Assembly (NCBI RefSeq): GCF_032911445.1
Contig: NZ_JAWJEJ010000001.1
Location: 1,364,001 to 1,428,000, forward strand
Direction of reading: 5' to 3'
Source of the DNA: Sphingomonas sp. HF-S4
GTDB lineage: Bacteria; Pseudomonadota; Alphaproteobacteria; Sphingomonadales; Sphingomonadaceae
DNA length: 64,000 bases
How positions within the stretch are numbered: position 1 is the stretch's first letter; every line of letters starts with the position of its first letter. The notes below the pieces were generated by a model that was given only the letters and a program-made list of their open reading frames with translations, was not told the origin of the DNA and did no database searches. Shown here piece after piece: positions 17,341 through 25,262 of this stretch. The translations under genes and the position numbers were made by a program.

Positions 17341-17729
17341 TCATTCTTCCCCCGGAGGGGGAGGGGGACCGGCGAAGCCGGTGGAGGGGTATTCTCCGCG
17401 GGCGGTGACCATGATGTGACGGACTACCACTTCCAAGTCTGACAATACGGCTTGCGCAGGTATGCGCAGTACCCGGACGCCTCGCTTGTAAAGCCAGTCA
17501 TCGCGCGCGGCATCTCGCTGCGGCTGGTCGCCACGCGCATGCACCTCACCATCGACCTCGACGGCAAGCTTGAATGCTGGACAGTAGAAATCGAGGACAT
17601 AGGTGCCTGCCGGATGTTGGCGGCGAAAGCGCAGGTTCGAAGGGCTTGCCAGAGGAGAACTTCAGGCAGCGTCATCCGCCGGCGCAGTTGCCTGGCGAAG
17701 CTTTGCGTCTTCTTCGGGCCGTGGAGCAT
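17341..17729 (-). pseudogene. Frameshifted DUF559 endonuclease-like gene
   Basis: Two leftward reading frames together encode a DUF559 protein, a small family with a restriction-endonuclease-like fold related to the Vsr group. The first frame, from the ATG at 17729, gives RRRMTLPEVLLWQALR. The family then continues in the other frame with FRRQHPAGTYVLDFYC, VEVDGEVHARGDQPQRD and GVRVLRIPAQ. The switch falls at about 17635-17645, where a few residues also seem to be missing, so a small deletion is likely. The acidic VDGE and the DFYC strands of the fold survive. The last residues are read from a flanking GC-rich repeat arm. Both ends lie against arms of one inverted repeat. Confidence 0.8.
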
Positions 17730-17787
17730 GCGGCGACTACCCCTCCACCAGCCTGCGGCTGGTCCCCCTCCCCCTCCGGGGGAGGAA
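17347..17787. repeat. Inverted repeat pair flanking the DUF559 remnant
   Basis: The left arm is at 17347-17391 and the right arm at 17738-17787. Each holds a small hairpin (ACCGGCGAAGCCGGT on the left, ACCAGCCTGCGGCTGGT on the right) next to a CCCCCTCCGGGGG-type block. The arms are near-perfect reverse complements. The DUF559 remnant fills almost all of the space between them, so gene and repeats look like one unit. Confidence 0.85.
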
Positions 17788-17870
17788 TGAAGAGATCATC
17801 ATCCGTGCGGCTTGGCAACGGCTCATTGCCCAATCGTGGCCATTCAGCCTAAGCGCCGACGAGCCGCAGC

Positions 17871-18665
17871 CTAGAAGAAATAGAAGCGCAGCGCCGCGTC
17901 GGACATCGCCCGCCGATCCCTCGCATCCGGCACGATGCGGACCAGCGTCTCCAGCGTCTGCATATACGTAACGCGCTCCTCCGCCCCTACGAACGGCGCA
18001 TCGCTTCCCCAGAACAGCCGCCCCGGCCCCGCCTCCGTCAGCAGCCGCGCCGCATAGGCCTCCAGCCGCGCCTCGGGCAGCCGGAACCCGGCGGAGATCT
18101 TCACCCAGGTCCGCCCAACCTGCACCGCGCGCAGCAGCGCGAGGAACCCCGGCCCCTCCATCTCGCCCTCGCTGCGCAGCAATCCGAAATGGTCGACTGC
18201 GATCGGCAGCGGCAGGTCCGCCAGCGCCGGCAGCATCGCCGCCAATTGCTCGCCGCCCAGATTGAGCTCGAGATGCATCCCCGCATCCGCCAGCCGTGTC
18301 GCGAAGCGTCGGAAGCGATAGCCGGTCAGGTCCGGCAGGTCCGCCTTGAGCGGGATCTGGAAGCGTACCCCGCAAACCCCCTGCGCCTTGAGCGACGCCA
18401 ACTCCGCCGGCGACGTGTCGGGATCCAGCATCACCGTCGCACGCAGCCGTTTGTGCTGCGCCAATGCCGCGAGCGTATAGTCGTTGTATTCGCCGAACAG
18501 GCTCGCCGCGGTGACCACCCCGAACGCGATGCCGTGCGCATCGAGATCGGCGAGATACGCCTCGTCCGGATAGTCATAGTCCGGCCGCGTCCACGCCGTG
18601 TCGGTGAACGGCATCACGCGCGTGAAGATATGCGCGTGCGCGTCGATGACCGGCGGCTCGATCAC
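17871..18665 (-). CDS. Amidohydrolase-2 family TIM-barrel hydrolase (B)
   Basis: This is a 264-residue metal-dependent hydrolase of the amidohydrolase-2 group, the group that contains 2-pyrone-4,6-dicarboxylate lactonase (LigI), 4-sulfomuconolactone hydrolase and several aromatic decarboxylases. Metal-site segments are VIDAHAHIF (H9 and H11), AVDHFG in the middle and WGSDAPF near the C-terminus. The start is GTG at 18665, overlapping the stop of the upstream amidohydrolase gene (GTGA). It is the last gene of a three-gene leftward operon headed by an MFS permease. A clear paralogue lies at 36698, with the same ARPDYDYP-type segment. The substrate is probably a lactone or carboxylated ring. Confidence 0.87.
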   Translation of the reverse strand: MIEPPVIDAHAHIFTRVMPFTDTAWTRPDYDYPDEAYLADLDAHGIAFGVVTAASLFGEYNDYTLAALAQHKRLRATVMLDPDTSPAELASLKAQGVCGVRFQIPLKADLPDLTGYRFRRFATRLADAGMHLELNLGGEQLAAMLPALADLPLPIAVDHFGLLRSEGEMEGPGFLALLRAVQVGRTWVKISAGFRLPEARLEAYAARLLTEAGPGRLFWGSDAPFVGAEERVTYMQTLETLVRIVPDARDRRAMSDAALRFYFF

Positions 18666-19558
18666 GGCTTGCGGCGATCGCCAAACAGCTTCGCGCCATT
18701 GTCGTGCATCACCGCGCGGCGATCGGCGTCAGGTAGCAGCCGCGTCGCCGCGATCGCCTGCTCGGCCATCTCGGCATAGCTCGTCTTGGTGTTGCCGAAG
18801 TCCGATCCCCACATCAGCCGGCTGGCGCCGTAGGTGTCCGCCATCTTCTTGACGAAAGCGGCAGGATCGATCCCGGTCTCGGCAAAGCGGTTGAGGTTGA
18901 TCTGGGTGAACTTGAAGTGGATATTGGGCATTTCGACCAGCGCGAGATGCTCGGGGCCGATCGTCCCCGCTACGCCGCCCTCGACGCCCGGCCAGCCGCA
19001 ATGATCGAGCGCGATCACCGTCTTGGGATAGCGCTTCGCCAGCGCGACGATCCGCCCGAGCGCCGCCGACGACGGTTTCCCGGGCGCATACATCAACACC
19101 ATGTGCAGTCCCAGCGCCGCCGCGACGTCCCAGGTCTTGAGTGCCGCGGGGGAATCGAGCCACGGATACTCGCCCGCATCGTCCGGATAGCCGAACAGTC
19201 GCAGCCCGCTGACATTGTGCGGCCCGGCGAGCGCGTGGAGCTGCCCGGGCGTGTCGAGCGCCGCCGCGTCAAGGATCAGCACCGCCGACACACGATCCTT
19301 GTGCGCATCGGCCACGTCGATCGTGTAGCGATTGTCGGTCTTGTAGACCGTGTTGTATTGCACCGCCGCGCCGCCCGCGACGCCGCAATCGTCCCACAGC
19401 GCCAGCACGCGCTCGGCGGTCGCCGGGTCGCTCTTGAGCCGCGCCAGCATCGCGTCGCGTCCCTCGCGCGCGTTGGTCGGATCGGCGGGATAGCGGACGA
19501 GGTCGCTGGTGAAGAAATGCGCGTGGGTATCGAACAGCTTAAACGGCGGGTTCGGCAT
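18662..19558 (-). CDS. Amidohydrolase-2 family TIM-barrel hydrolase (A)
   Basis: This is a 298-residue amidohydrolase-2 member with FDTHAHFF (H11, H13), a central IALDHCGWPG and WGSDFG near the C-terminus as metal and catalytic segments. It is longer than and only distantly similar to the next gene product. LigI-type lactonases and hydroxybenzoate-type decarboxylases share this fold. The gene overlaps the MFS transporter gene by 20 bases and the following hydrolase gene by 4, so transport and two hydrolytic steps are co-expressed. The reaction is not known. Confidence 0.87.
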   Translation of the reverse strand: MPNPPFKLFDTHAHFFTSDLVRYPADPTNAREGRDAMLARLKSDPATAERVLALWDDCGVAGGAAVQYNTVYKTDNRYTIDVADAHKDRVSAVLILDAAALDTPGQLHALAGPHNVSGLRLFGYPDDAGEYPWLDSPAALKTWDVAAALGLHMVLMYAPGKPSSAALGRIVALAKRYPKTVIALDHCGWPGVEGGVAGTIGPEHLALVEMPNIHFKFTQINLNRFAETGIDPAAFVKKMADTYGASRLMWGSDFGNTKTSYAEMAEQAIAATRLLPDADRRAVMHDNGAKLFGDRRKP

Positions 19559-20909
19559 CGAAGGCTCCTGAGCCGGTAGTGTCGCGATGGCGCGTGCCGC
19601 GGGCGGCGACGCGATTGGCGAGGATCATGGTGACGACGGGGATCACCGCGATCGCCGAGAAGACGAAATAGGTGTCCATGCGGCTCAGCCCGATGCTGAG
19701 CAGCCAGCCGCCGATCGACGGCCCGATGATCGCACCGATCCGCCCGAAGCCGACGACATAGCCGACCCCGGCATTCTGGATCGCGGGCGGGTACATCGTT
19801 ACCGATACGAGGAAGAGCCCGGTATAGGCGCCGACCACGAAGAAGGTGGTGATGCCGGCGACGGCCAGCAGCGGGATCGGCGCGGGTGGCATCGCCCCGA
19901 AGATCACCAGCGTTACGGCGGCGCAGGCGAAGTAGATCGCAGTCAGCTTGCCCTCGCCGATCTTCCGCCCGAGCATCCCCATCGTCAGGTGCCCGACCGT
20001 CCCGCACGCGCCGGTGATGATCCCGCTCGCTGCGGCGAGCGCGGGCGAGAGGCCGGCATTGGCGAGGATGGTCGGCTTCCAGTTGAGCAGGAAATAGCCG
20101 ACGATCGCGTAGGTGGCCGACGCGACCCATACCAGAATCGTCCAACTGCGCAGTTCGGGCGCGAGCATCGCGCGCAACGCCGCGCCGCGATCGGCCGCGG
20201 CGGCGGGCTTGGGCGGCATCTCGGCGAGCTCGGCGATCCCCATCCGGCGATGGATGCGATTGAGCCGCGCCAGGTCGCCCGGCGCCTGGCGGCGCAGCAG
20301 GAAGTCGCGCGATTCCCCCAGCAGGAACAATGCGCACAGGAAAGTCACGACGTTGAGCGACCCCGCGGCGAGGAAGATGAACCGCCAGCCGCCGGTCTGT
20401 AGCGCATAGGCGGCGATGCCGCTGCCCAGCATCATCCCGAAAGTGAAGCCGATGTGCAGCACCGCGAGCGACATGTTGCGCGCCTTGACGCTGGAATTGT
20501 CGGCGACGGTGGTGTTGAGACAGACGACCAAGGTGCCCAGCCCGATCCCGGTGACCGTCCGCAGCACGAACAGCTGCCAGATATCGGTGGCGATCCCGCT
20601 CAGCAGCAGCATCGCGGCGAGCGTGCCGAGCGCGCCGAGCATGATCGGGCGGCGCCCGACCTTGTCGGCCATCGGCCCGATGACGAACGCGCCGATCACC
20701 AGCCCGACCGCGGCGGCGCTGAACATCGTGCCTAGGATCGCCGGATCGACCTGCCATTGCTTGGTGAGCACCGGCGCCGCCACCGCGAGCGACACCACGT
20801 CGAACCCGTCGGCGATGTTGATCAGGCAGCACAGCCCCACCACCAGATATTGGTAGACGCTCATCGTCGCGGGCGGATCGATCGCCCTTTCCTGACTCAC
20901 AACCGCCAC
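19539..20909 (-). CDS. MFS transporter, aromatic acid:H+ symporter (AAHS) type
   Basis: This inner-membrane permease has 456 residues and about 12 predicted membrane segments. The family markers are DGFDVVSLAVAAP in segment 1 and GPMADKVGRRP in the loop between segments 2 and 3. AAHS carriers such as PcaK import benzoate-type acids with protons, so an aromatic or lactone acid is the best guess. The start is GTG at 20909 with GGAGAG upstream. It heads the operon with the two amidohydrolases and diverges from a cytochrome c gene. A second permease of this superfamily is encoded at 35350. Confidence 0.9.
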   Translation of the reverse strand: MAVVSQERAIDPPATMSVYQYLVVGLCCLINIADGFDVVSLAVAAPVLTKQWQVDPAILGTMFSAAAVGLVIGAFVIGPMADKVGRRPIMLGALGTLAAMLLLSGIATDIWQLFVLRTVTGIGLGTLVVCLNTTVADNSSVKARNMSLAVLHIGFTFGMMLGSGIAAYALQTGGWRFIFLAAGSLNVVTFLCALFLLGESRDFLLRRQAPGDLARLNRIHRRMGIAELAEMPPKPAAAADRGAALRAMLAPELRSWTILVWVASATYAIVGYFLLNWKPTILANAGLSPALAAASGIITGACGTVGHLTMGMLGRKIGEGKLTAIYFACAAVTLVIFGAMPPAPIPLLAVAGITTFFVVGAYTGLFLVSVTMYPPAIQNAGVGYVVGFGRIGAIIGPSIGGWLLSIGLSRMDTYFVFSAIAVIPVVTMILANRVAARGTRHRDTTGSGAFDAEPAV

Positions 20910-21114
20910 TGCCCGCTCTCCTACGACCGTATTTTCTGTGCGTCTTGTCGGCGCGAATGTGCCGCCCCCACGCCGTCAACGCAATGCGCTTATATCTAAT
21001 TGCATTCAGCAATATCCGATTTTTTACTTGCCGCCTAGCCGTGATCTGAGTCAAGGAAACCGCGAACCTCAGTCGCTATGCCCAAGCGCGTTCGGCCTCA
21101 GGCAGGAGAGAGAC
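20910..21114. promoter_or_regulatory. Divergent promoter region with GCTTATA motif
   Basis: This 205-base gap separates the permease operon and the cytochrome c gene. It contains GCTTATA at 20988-20994, which recurs in four other intergenic regions of the middle block. The motif lies between AATGC (20983) and GCATT (21002), which are inverted to each other. The sequence from 20985 to 21030 is AT-rich and likely holds at least one promoter. Confidence 0.45.
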
Positions 21115-21495
21115 ATGCGTTTGCGAACCCTCACGATCGGCATTTCGGCACTGCTGTCCGCCCCTTTCGTTGCGCAGGCGGCGAAGCCCGCCGCGGCACC
21201 GGCGCAACCCGCGGCATTCGCGCAGTGCCGGGTGTGTCACAGCGTCACCAAAGGGGGGCCCGCAGGCCTTGGTCCCAACTTGTTCGGCGTGGTCGGCGCG
21301 GCCGCGGCGACCCGGCCCGGCTACGCCTATTCCCCCGCGATGAAGACCTCGAAGATCCGCTGGGATCGCGCCAGGCTCGACACCTATCTCGCCAATCCCC
21401 GGGCCGTGGTGCCGGGCACCAAGATGGTGTTTGCCGGGCTCAAGGATCCCGCCCAGCGCAAGGCAGTGATCGAGTACCTGGCGGCGCTGAAATGA
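21115..21495 (+). CDS. Small class I cytochrome c
   Basis: This is a 126-residue exported cytochrome c. Residues 1-22 form a signal peptide ending in AQA. The haem site is C38-x2-C41-H42 (CRVCHS) and a candidate axial Met lies in GTKMVF near residue 102. GLGPNLFGVVG is typical of soluble class I cytochromes. It could carry electrons in the periplasm from a quinoprotein or flavoprotein dehydrogenase such as the one encoded at 1720, but that gene is far away. AGGAGAGA precedes the ATG. Its stop overlaps the next gene (ATGA), which encodes a GlcG/HbpS-type protein. Confidence 0.92.
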   Translation: MRLRTLTIGISALLSAPFVAQAAKPAAAPAQPAAFAQCRVCHSVTKGGPAGLGPNLFGVVGAAAATRPGYAYSPAMKTSKIRWDRARLDTYLANPRAVVPGTKMVFAGLKDPAQRKAVIEYLAALK

Positions 21496-21938
21496 TCCTC
21501 GCTCTCGCCCTGCTCGCTGGCGCGCAGACCGCTCGCCCCGCACTCGATTATGCCAGCGCCGCGACGATCCGCGACACCTGCGTACAATGGGCGAAATCGA
21601 AGCAGCTGCGCGTCGCGATCGTCGTGCTCGAGCCGCACGGCACGCCGGTGACGCTCGCGCATATGGACGGCGTTTCGGTCGCGGGCGGCGAGATCGCGCA
21701 GTGGAAGGCGGTCTCTGCCGCCAAGTTCGGCCGCGCCACGGCCGACATGGCCGCGCTCAATCCGCCGACGAACATGCCCAATGTCGCGACATTGCAAGGC
21801 GGCGTGCCCGTCTACACCGCCGACGGCGTGCTGCTCGGCGGCGTCGGCGTGTCGGGCGGCAAGCCGGCGGACGACGCCGCCTGCGCCGTCGCCGGCATCG
21901 AGGCGGCCGGGTTGAAGGCCGCCAAGCCGCCTCAATAG
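21492..21938 (+). CDS. GlcG/HbpS family protein (haem-binding type), exported
   Basis: This is a 148-residue member of the GlcG/HbpS/Cbu group with family segments VAIVVLEPHGTPV, GGVPVYTADGVLLGGVGVSGG and a final DDAACAVAGIEA. The first 15 residues look like a short signal peptide. Members have been linked to haem binding, redox sensing and catabolic operons, but no reaction is fixed. It overlaps the cytochrome c gene by 4 bases, which supports a shared periplasmic role. Its 3' end overlaps that of the convergent CMD gene by 7 bases. Confidence 0.82.
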   Translation: MILALALLAGAQTARPALDYASAATIRDTCVQWAKSKQLRVAIVVLEPHGTPVTLAHMDGVSVAGGEIAQWKAVSAAKFGRATADMAALNPPTNMPNVATLQGGVPVYTADGVLLGGVGVSGGKPADDAACAVAGIEAAGLKAAKPPQ

Positions 21939-22321
21939 GCGTCGATCTCCTTGAGCGCCTCGGCCGCAAGCCCCCAGCTCTCCACCCCGCCCGCGACGCC
22001 GATATAGAGCGTCGTCTGGAGCAAGGTCTCGCGGATATCCTCCTTGGTCGCGCCATTGGCGACCGCGCATTTGACCAGCCGCTTGAGCGGGACGTGGCGG
22101 TTGAGCGCGGCGCAAATCGCCATCGTGATCAGGCTGCGTTCGCGCAGCGTCAGCCCCGGCCGCGTCCAGGTCTCGCCGAAGCACGCCGACGTGACGTAAT
22201 TCTCCAGCGGCTCGTGGAAATCGTCCGCCGCGTCGAGCCGCTCGATGCTCGCCGGCCCGAACAGGGCTTTCCGCATCTCGCGGCCGGCCTGGAAAGCGGG
22301 ATCGTCGGTCTTGAGCGCCAT
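21932..22321 (-). CDS. CMD family protein, copy 2 (PcaC-like length)
   Basis: This 129-residue CMD-family protein carries the longer N-terminal region seen in PcaC-type proteins (FQAGREMRKALFG then ENYVTSACFGETW), followed by LTLRERSLITMAICAALN and NGATKEDIRETLLQTTLYIG. PcaC decarboxylates 4-carboxymuconolactone. Whether this copy does so is open, since no other beta-ketoadipate gene is nearby. The start codon shares one base with the stop of the HSL-type hydrolase gene upstream. A sister pair with the same order lies at 28331-29610. Confidence 0.86.
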   Translation of the reverse strand: MALKTDDPAFQAGREMRKALFGPASIERLDAADDFHEPLENYVTSACFGETWTRPGLTLRERSLITMAICAALNRHVPLKRLVKCAVANGATKEDIRETLLQTTLYIGVAGGVESWGLAAEALKEIDAY

Positions 22322-23217
22322 CAGTGGGTCCTTGCCAGTTGTTCGCGATAGGATTCGCCCAGCCACGCCATCGCGGCGCGGGCGGGTTCGGAAAAGGCGA
22401 GCGCGCGGAGGAAGCCGTGGCACATCCCCGGCGCGATGCGCTCGGTGACGTGCACACCGGCGGCGCGGAGGCGGGCGGCATAGGCCTGGCCCTCGGTCCG
22501 GAAGGCGTCGTGCTCGCCGGTGAGCAGGATCGCGGGCGGCATTCCAGAAAGGTCGAGCGCAAGCGGCTCGGCATCGCGCGCGCTGCATGCGCGCCAGGTA
22601 TCGACCATCGCCTCGATCACCGGCCGCGGCAGCCCCGGATCGTCGGCGGCGAGGTTCGCGTCGAGCGCATAGGCGCCGTAGCAGAGCAACTGGCACACCA
22701 GCGTCGGCCCGGTCGACTGCGCCGCGAGATTCGTCGCCAGGAAGGCGCCGGCGCTATCCCCCGCCACCGTCAGCCGGCCAGGGTCGATCCGCAACACCTC
22801 GGCCATCCGCGCCACCCAGCCGAGCACCGAGGCGCACTCGGCCAGCATCGCACGCGGCGTCGCCTCGGGTAGCCGGGCATAATGGACGCTGACCACCGTC
22901 GCGCCGGTCGCCTCGGCCAGCGCGGTGGCGAGGCTGTCGTAGCTCGCGATGCTACCGGTGGTGAACCCGCCGCCATGGAAATAGACGATAGCCGGCTGCG
23001 CGCCCTCGCCCGCCGGGCGGTAGATCCGTAGCGGGGTCTCGCGGCCCTGCCCCACGGCATGGCTGTCGGCGACCGTCATGCCCTTGGGCTGCGCAAGCGC
23101 GATACGGTGCGCGTCGCGATCGGCGAGCAGCCGCGCGGTCTCAAGCGGCAGCGGCCCCGGCCGGCGCACCGCGGCGAGATAGGCGTCCAGCCCCTCGGCA
23201 AGCTCCGGCCCCTGCAC
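22321..23217 (-). CDS. HSL-type alpha/beta hydrolase (esterase), copy 1
   Basis: This is a 298-residue hormone-sensitive-lipase family esterase. The oxyanion motif HGGG is in YFHGGGFTTGS at about residue 79, the nucleophile elbow is GDSAGAF near residue 152, the acid lies in GEHDAF and the His in MCHGFL near the C-terminus. It would hydrolyse a small carboxylic ester or lactone in the cytosol. It is co-transcribed with CMD copy 2 (one-base overlap) and diverges from the aldolase gene. The protein at 28708 is a paralogue with the same neighbour order. Confidence 0.88.
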   Translation of the reverse strand: MQGPELAEGLDAYLAAVRRPGPLPLETARLLADRDAHRIALAQPKGMTVADSHAVGQGRETPLRIYRPAGEGAQPAIVYFHGGGFTTGSIASYDSLATALAEATGATVVSVHYARLPEATPRAMLAECASVLGWVARMAEVLRIDPGRLTVAGDSAGAFLATNLAAQSTGPTLVCQLLCYGAYALDANLAADDPGLPRPVIEAMVDTWRACSARDAEPLALDLSGMPPAILLTGEHDAFRTEGQAYAARLRAAGVHVTERIAPGMCHGFLRALAFSEPARAAMAWLGESYREQLARTH

Positions 23218-23325
23218 GCGCCCTCTCCTGACCTGTGCCCGCGCCTGCTATCAACGCTTGGCTTATAGTCGATGCGGTGCCATGTTGAATGGCGTTTGTA
23301 AATAACAATCAAAGGGAGCGATGCC
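23218..23325. promoter_or_regulatory. Divergent promoter region with GCTTATA motif
   Basis: This 108-base gap separates the HSL-CMD pair from the aldolase-CMD pair. GCTTATA lies at 23261-23267, 44 bases before the hydrolase start and about 60 before the aldolase start. AT-rich sequence at 23298-23312 probably contains the rightward promoter. Confidence 0.45.
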
Positions 23326-24099
23326 GTGTTCAATGCGGAGGTGAAGCGCAAGCTGGAGGCGGGGGAGACCGTGTTCGGCAGCTTCTTCAAGGTCGATTCG
23401 CCCCAGATCGCCGAGCTGTACGGGCTCGCCGGGTTCGACTTCCTGATCGTCGACGCCGAGCACGGCTGCTTCACGCACGGCCAGATCGAAAACCTGATCC
23501 GCACCTGCGAACGCGTCGGCATGAGCACGGTAATCCGCACCCCGGACGCTGCCGAAGCCAACATCCTCCACGTCCTCGACAGCGGCGCGAGCGGGATCCA
23601 GGTGCCGTCGCTGCGCAGCGCGGCGGAAGTCGAGGAGGTCATCCATCGCGCCAAATACTGGCCGATCGGCAGCCGCGGTTCGGCCCGCGGCTGCCGCGCC
23701 GGCGGCTATGGCACGATGCCCGACTATGAAGCCCGCGCGAATGCCGAGACACTCGTCGCGGTGCATGTCGAGAACCGCGAGATGGTCGAGGACATCGAAG
23801 CGCTGTGCGCCATCGAAGCGCTCGACGTCCTGTTCATCGGCCCTGGCGACCTCAGCGCTTCGTACGGCCATCCCGGCAATGCCAGCCATCCCGACGTCAC
23901 CGCCGCGATCGACCGCGTGATCGAAGTGGCGCGGGGGCGGAAACATCTCGGCACCGTGGTCGCCAACGCCGCTCAGCTCGAAGCCTATGCCGCGCGAGGC
24001 GTGCGTTACTTCGCCTGGCTCAACGACCTGGGATTGATGCGCAGCGCACTCAACGCGGCGGCGGCGAACTTCGCCCCCTATCGCGATGGTGCCAAGTGA
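23326..24099 (+). CDS. HpcH/HpaI family aldolase
   Basis: This is a 257-residue class II metal-dependent aldolase of the HpcH/HpaI group, which cleaves 4-hydroxy-2-oxo acids to pyruvate or a related keto acid plus an aldehyde. Family marks are DAEHGCFTH (active-site His46), VIRTP, a central Glu in VHVENREMVE and FIGPGDLSASYG. It would perform a late C-C cleavage after ring opening. The start is GTG at 23326 with GGGAG seven bases upstream; an ATG at 23321 is out of frame. The stop overlaps the start of CMD copy 3 (GTGA). Confidence 0.9.
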   Translation: MFNAEVKRKLEAGETVFGSFFKVDSPQIAELYGLAGFDFLIVDAEHGCFTHGQIENLIRTCERVGMSTVIRTPDAAEANILHVLDSGASGIQVPSLRSAAEVEEVIHRAKYWPIGSRGSARGCRAGGYGTMPDYEARANAETLVAVHVENREMVEDIEALCAIEALDVLFIGPGDLSASYGHPGNASHPDVTAAIDRVIEVARGRKHLGTVVANAAQLEAYAARGVRYFAWLNDLGLMRSALNAAAANFAPYRDGAK

Positions 24100-24437
24100 A
24101 GCGCCCCGCCGGCGGCCGGGGCCGCGAGCTCGCCAGCGTCGCGCCCCTGCTCGACGAGCTTACCCAGGAGGTCCTCTACGACCGCGTCTGGGAACGCCCC
24201 CAGCTCAGCGCGCGCGACCGCAGCCTGATCACCGTCACCTGCCTCGTCGCGCTCGGCCGCGACCAGGCGCAGGGGCATATGGAGCTCGGCCTCGAGAACG
24301 GGCTGAGCGTGGAGGAACTCGGCGAAGCGATCGCGCATATCGCCTTCTATGCGGGGTGGCCGGTGGCGGTCAGCGCGGCTCGGAAGCTCAAGACGCTAGT
24401 CGATGCGCAGGATCAGGCAAAAGCCCCTCCCCTTTAG
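24096..24437 (+). CDS. CMD family protein, copy 3
   Basis: This is a 113-residue CMD-family protein of the shorter type, matching copy 1 in LSARDRSLITVTCL, ENGLSVEELGEAIAHIAFYAGWP and the overall length. Its GTG start lies within the stop of the aldolase gene, so it is translationally coupled. The last codons run into a GC-rich inverted repeat (KAPPL is read from the repeat), so the C-terminus may have been altered by repeat insertion. No reaction can be assigned. Confidence 0.84.
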   Translation: MKRPAGGRGRELASVAPLLDELTQEVLYDRVWERPQLSARDRSLITVTCLVALGRDQAQGHMELGLENGLSVEELGEAIAHIAFYAGWPVAVSAARKLKTLVDAQDQAKAPPL

Positions 24438-24532
24438 GGGAGGGGTTGGGGTGGGGCGTGTAAGTCTCACCGAGCCCTACGCCCGCGGACAGGCCCCACC
24501 CCCAACCCTTCCCCTGAAGGGGAGGGGCTTTA
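24421..24532. repeat. GC-rich inverted repeat, probable bidirectional terminator
   Basis: The left arm 24421-24458 and right arm 24492-24532 are near-perfect reverse complements of about 40 bases, and each can also form its own hairpin (CCCCTCCCCTTTAGGGGAGGGG on the left). The element lies between the convergent CMD copy 3 and SDR genes and belongs to the same family as the elements at 1556 and 34106. Confidence 0.82.
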
Positions 24533-24533
24533 G

Positions 24534-25262
24534 TCACCCCCGCCCCAGGAACGGGATCTTGTTCTGCACCAGCAGCGCTTCGTAGAAGTTCAGATGGTCG
24601 GGCAGGTTCGCCATGTGGACCACCACGTCGGCGGCATCCTCGGGCGTCGCGACCAGATCGTCGGGCAGGCTGCTGATCCCGCCGCCCAGCTCGGTCGCGA
24701 CGATGCCGGGGTGGAAGACCGACACCGCGATATTGTGCGCGCGGCAATCGATCGCCAGCGCCCGCGTCAGCCCGTCCAGGCCCCATTTGCTCGCGGTATA
24801 GGCCGGGCTGTTGGCCCGCGGCACCCGCGCCGAGATCGAGCCGACATTGATGATCCGGCCATGCCCTTGCGGTTTCATCAGCCGGATCGCGGCGCGCGAG
24901 CAGAGAAAGGCCGAGGTCAGGTTGGTGTCGATCACCCGCATCCACAAAGCGAGCTCGGTCTGGTCGGCGGGCGTGCTGTCGGCGATGCCGGCATTGTTGA
25001 CCAGCACATCGACCTGCCCGAAGCGCTCGATCGTCCGGTCGAACAGCGCGTCGACCGCGTCCTCGTCGGTGACGTCCGTGGCCACCGCCAGCGCCTCGCC
25101 ACCCGCCGCTTCGACCTTGCGCACCAGCGCATCGAGCCGCTCGGCGCGTCGCGCAGCGAGCACCACCCTCGCGCCTTTGTCGGCAAAGCCCCATGCGCAC
25201 GCCTCGCCGATGCCCGAACTCGCGCCGGTGATCACCACCACGCGGCCGGCGAGTATGCTCAT
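24534..25262 (-). CDS. SDR family oxidoreductase (second copy)
   Basis: This is a 242-residue classical SDR. TGASSGIG is at 13-20, NNAG at about 90, and the Tyr-x3-Lys pair appears in SPAYTASKWG. It would reduce a ketone or oxidise a hydroxyl with NAD(P)(H). Its ATG overlaps the stop of the luciferase-like monooxygenase gene (ATGA at 25259), so it likely acts on that enzyme's substrate or product. It is the last gene of the leftward flavin operon and ends at a terminator-like repeat. Confidence 0.9.
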   Translation of the reverse strand: MSILAGRVVVITGASSGIGEACAWGFADKGARVVLAARRAERLDALVRKVEAAGGEALAVATDVTDEDAVDALFDRTIERFGQVDVLVNNAGIADSTPADQTELALWMRVIDTNLTSAFLCSRAAIRLMKPQGHGRIINVGSISARVPRANSPAYTASKWGLDGLTRALAIDCRAHNIAVSVFHPGIVATELGGGISSLPDDLVATPEDAADVVVHMANLPDHLNFYEALLVQNKIPFLGRG

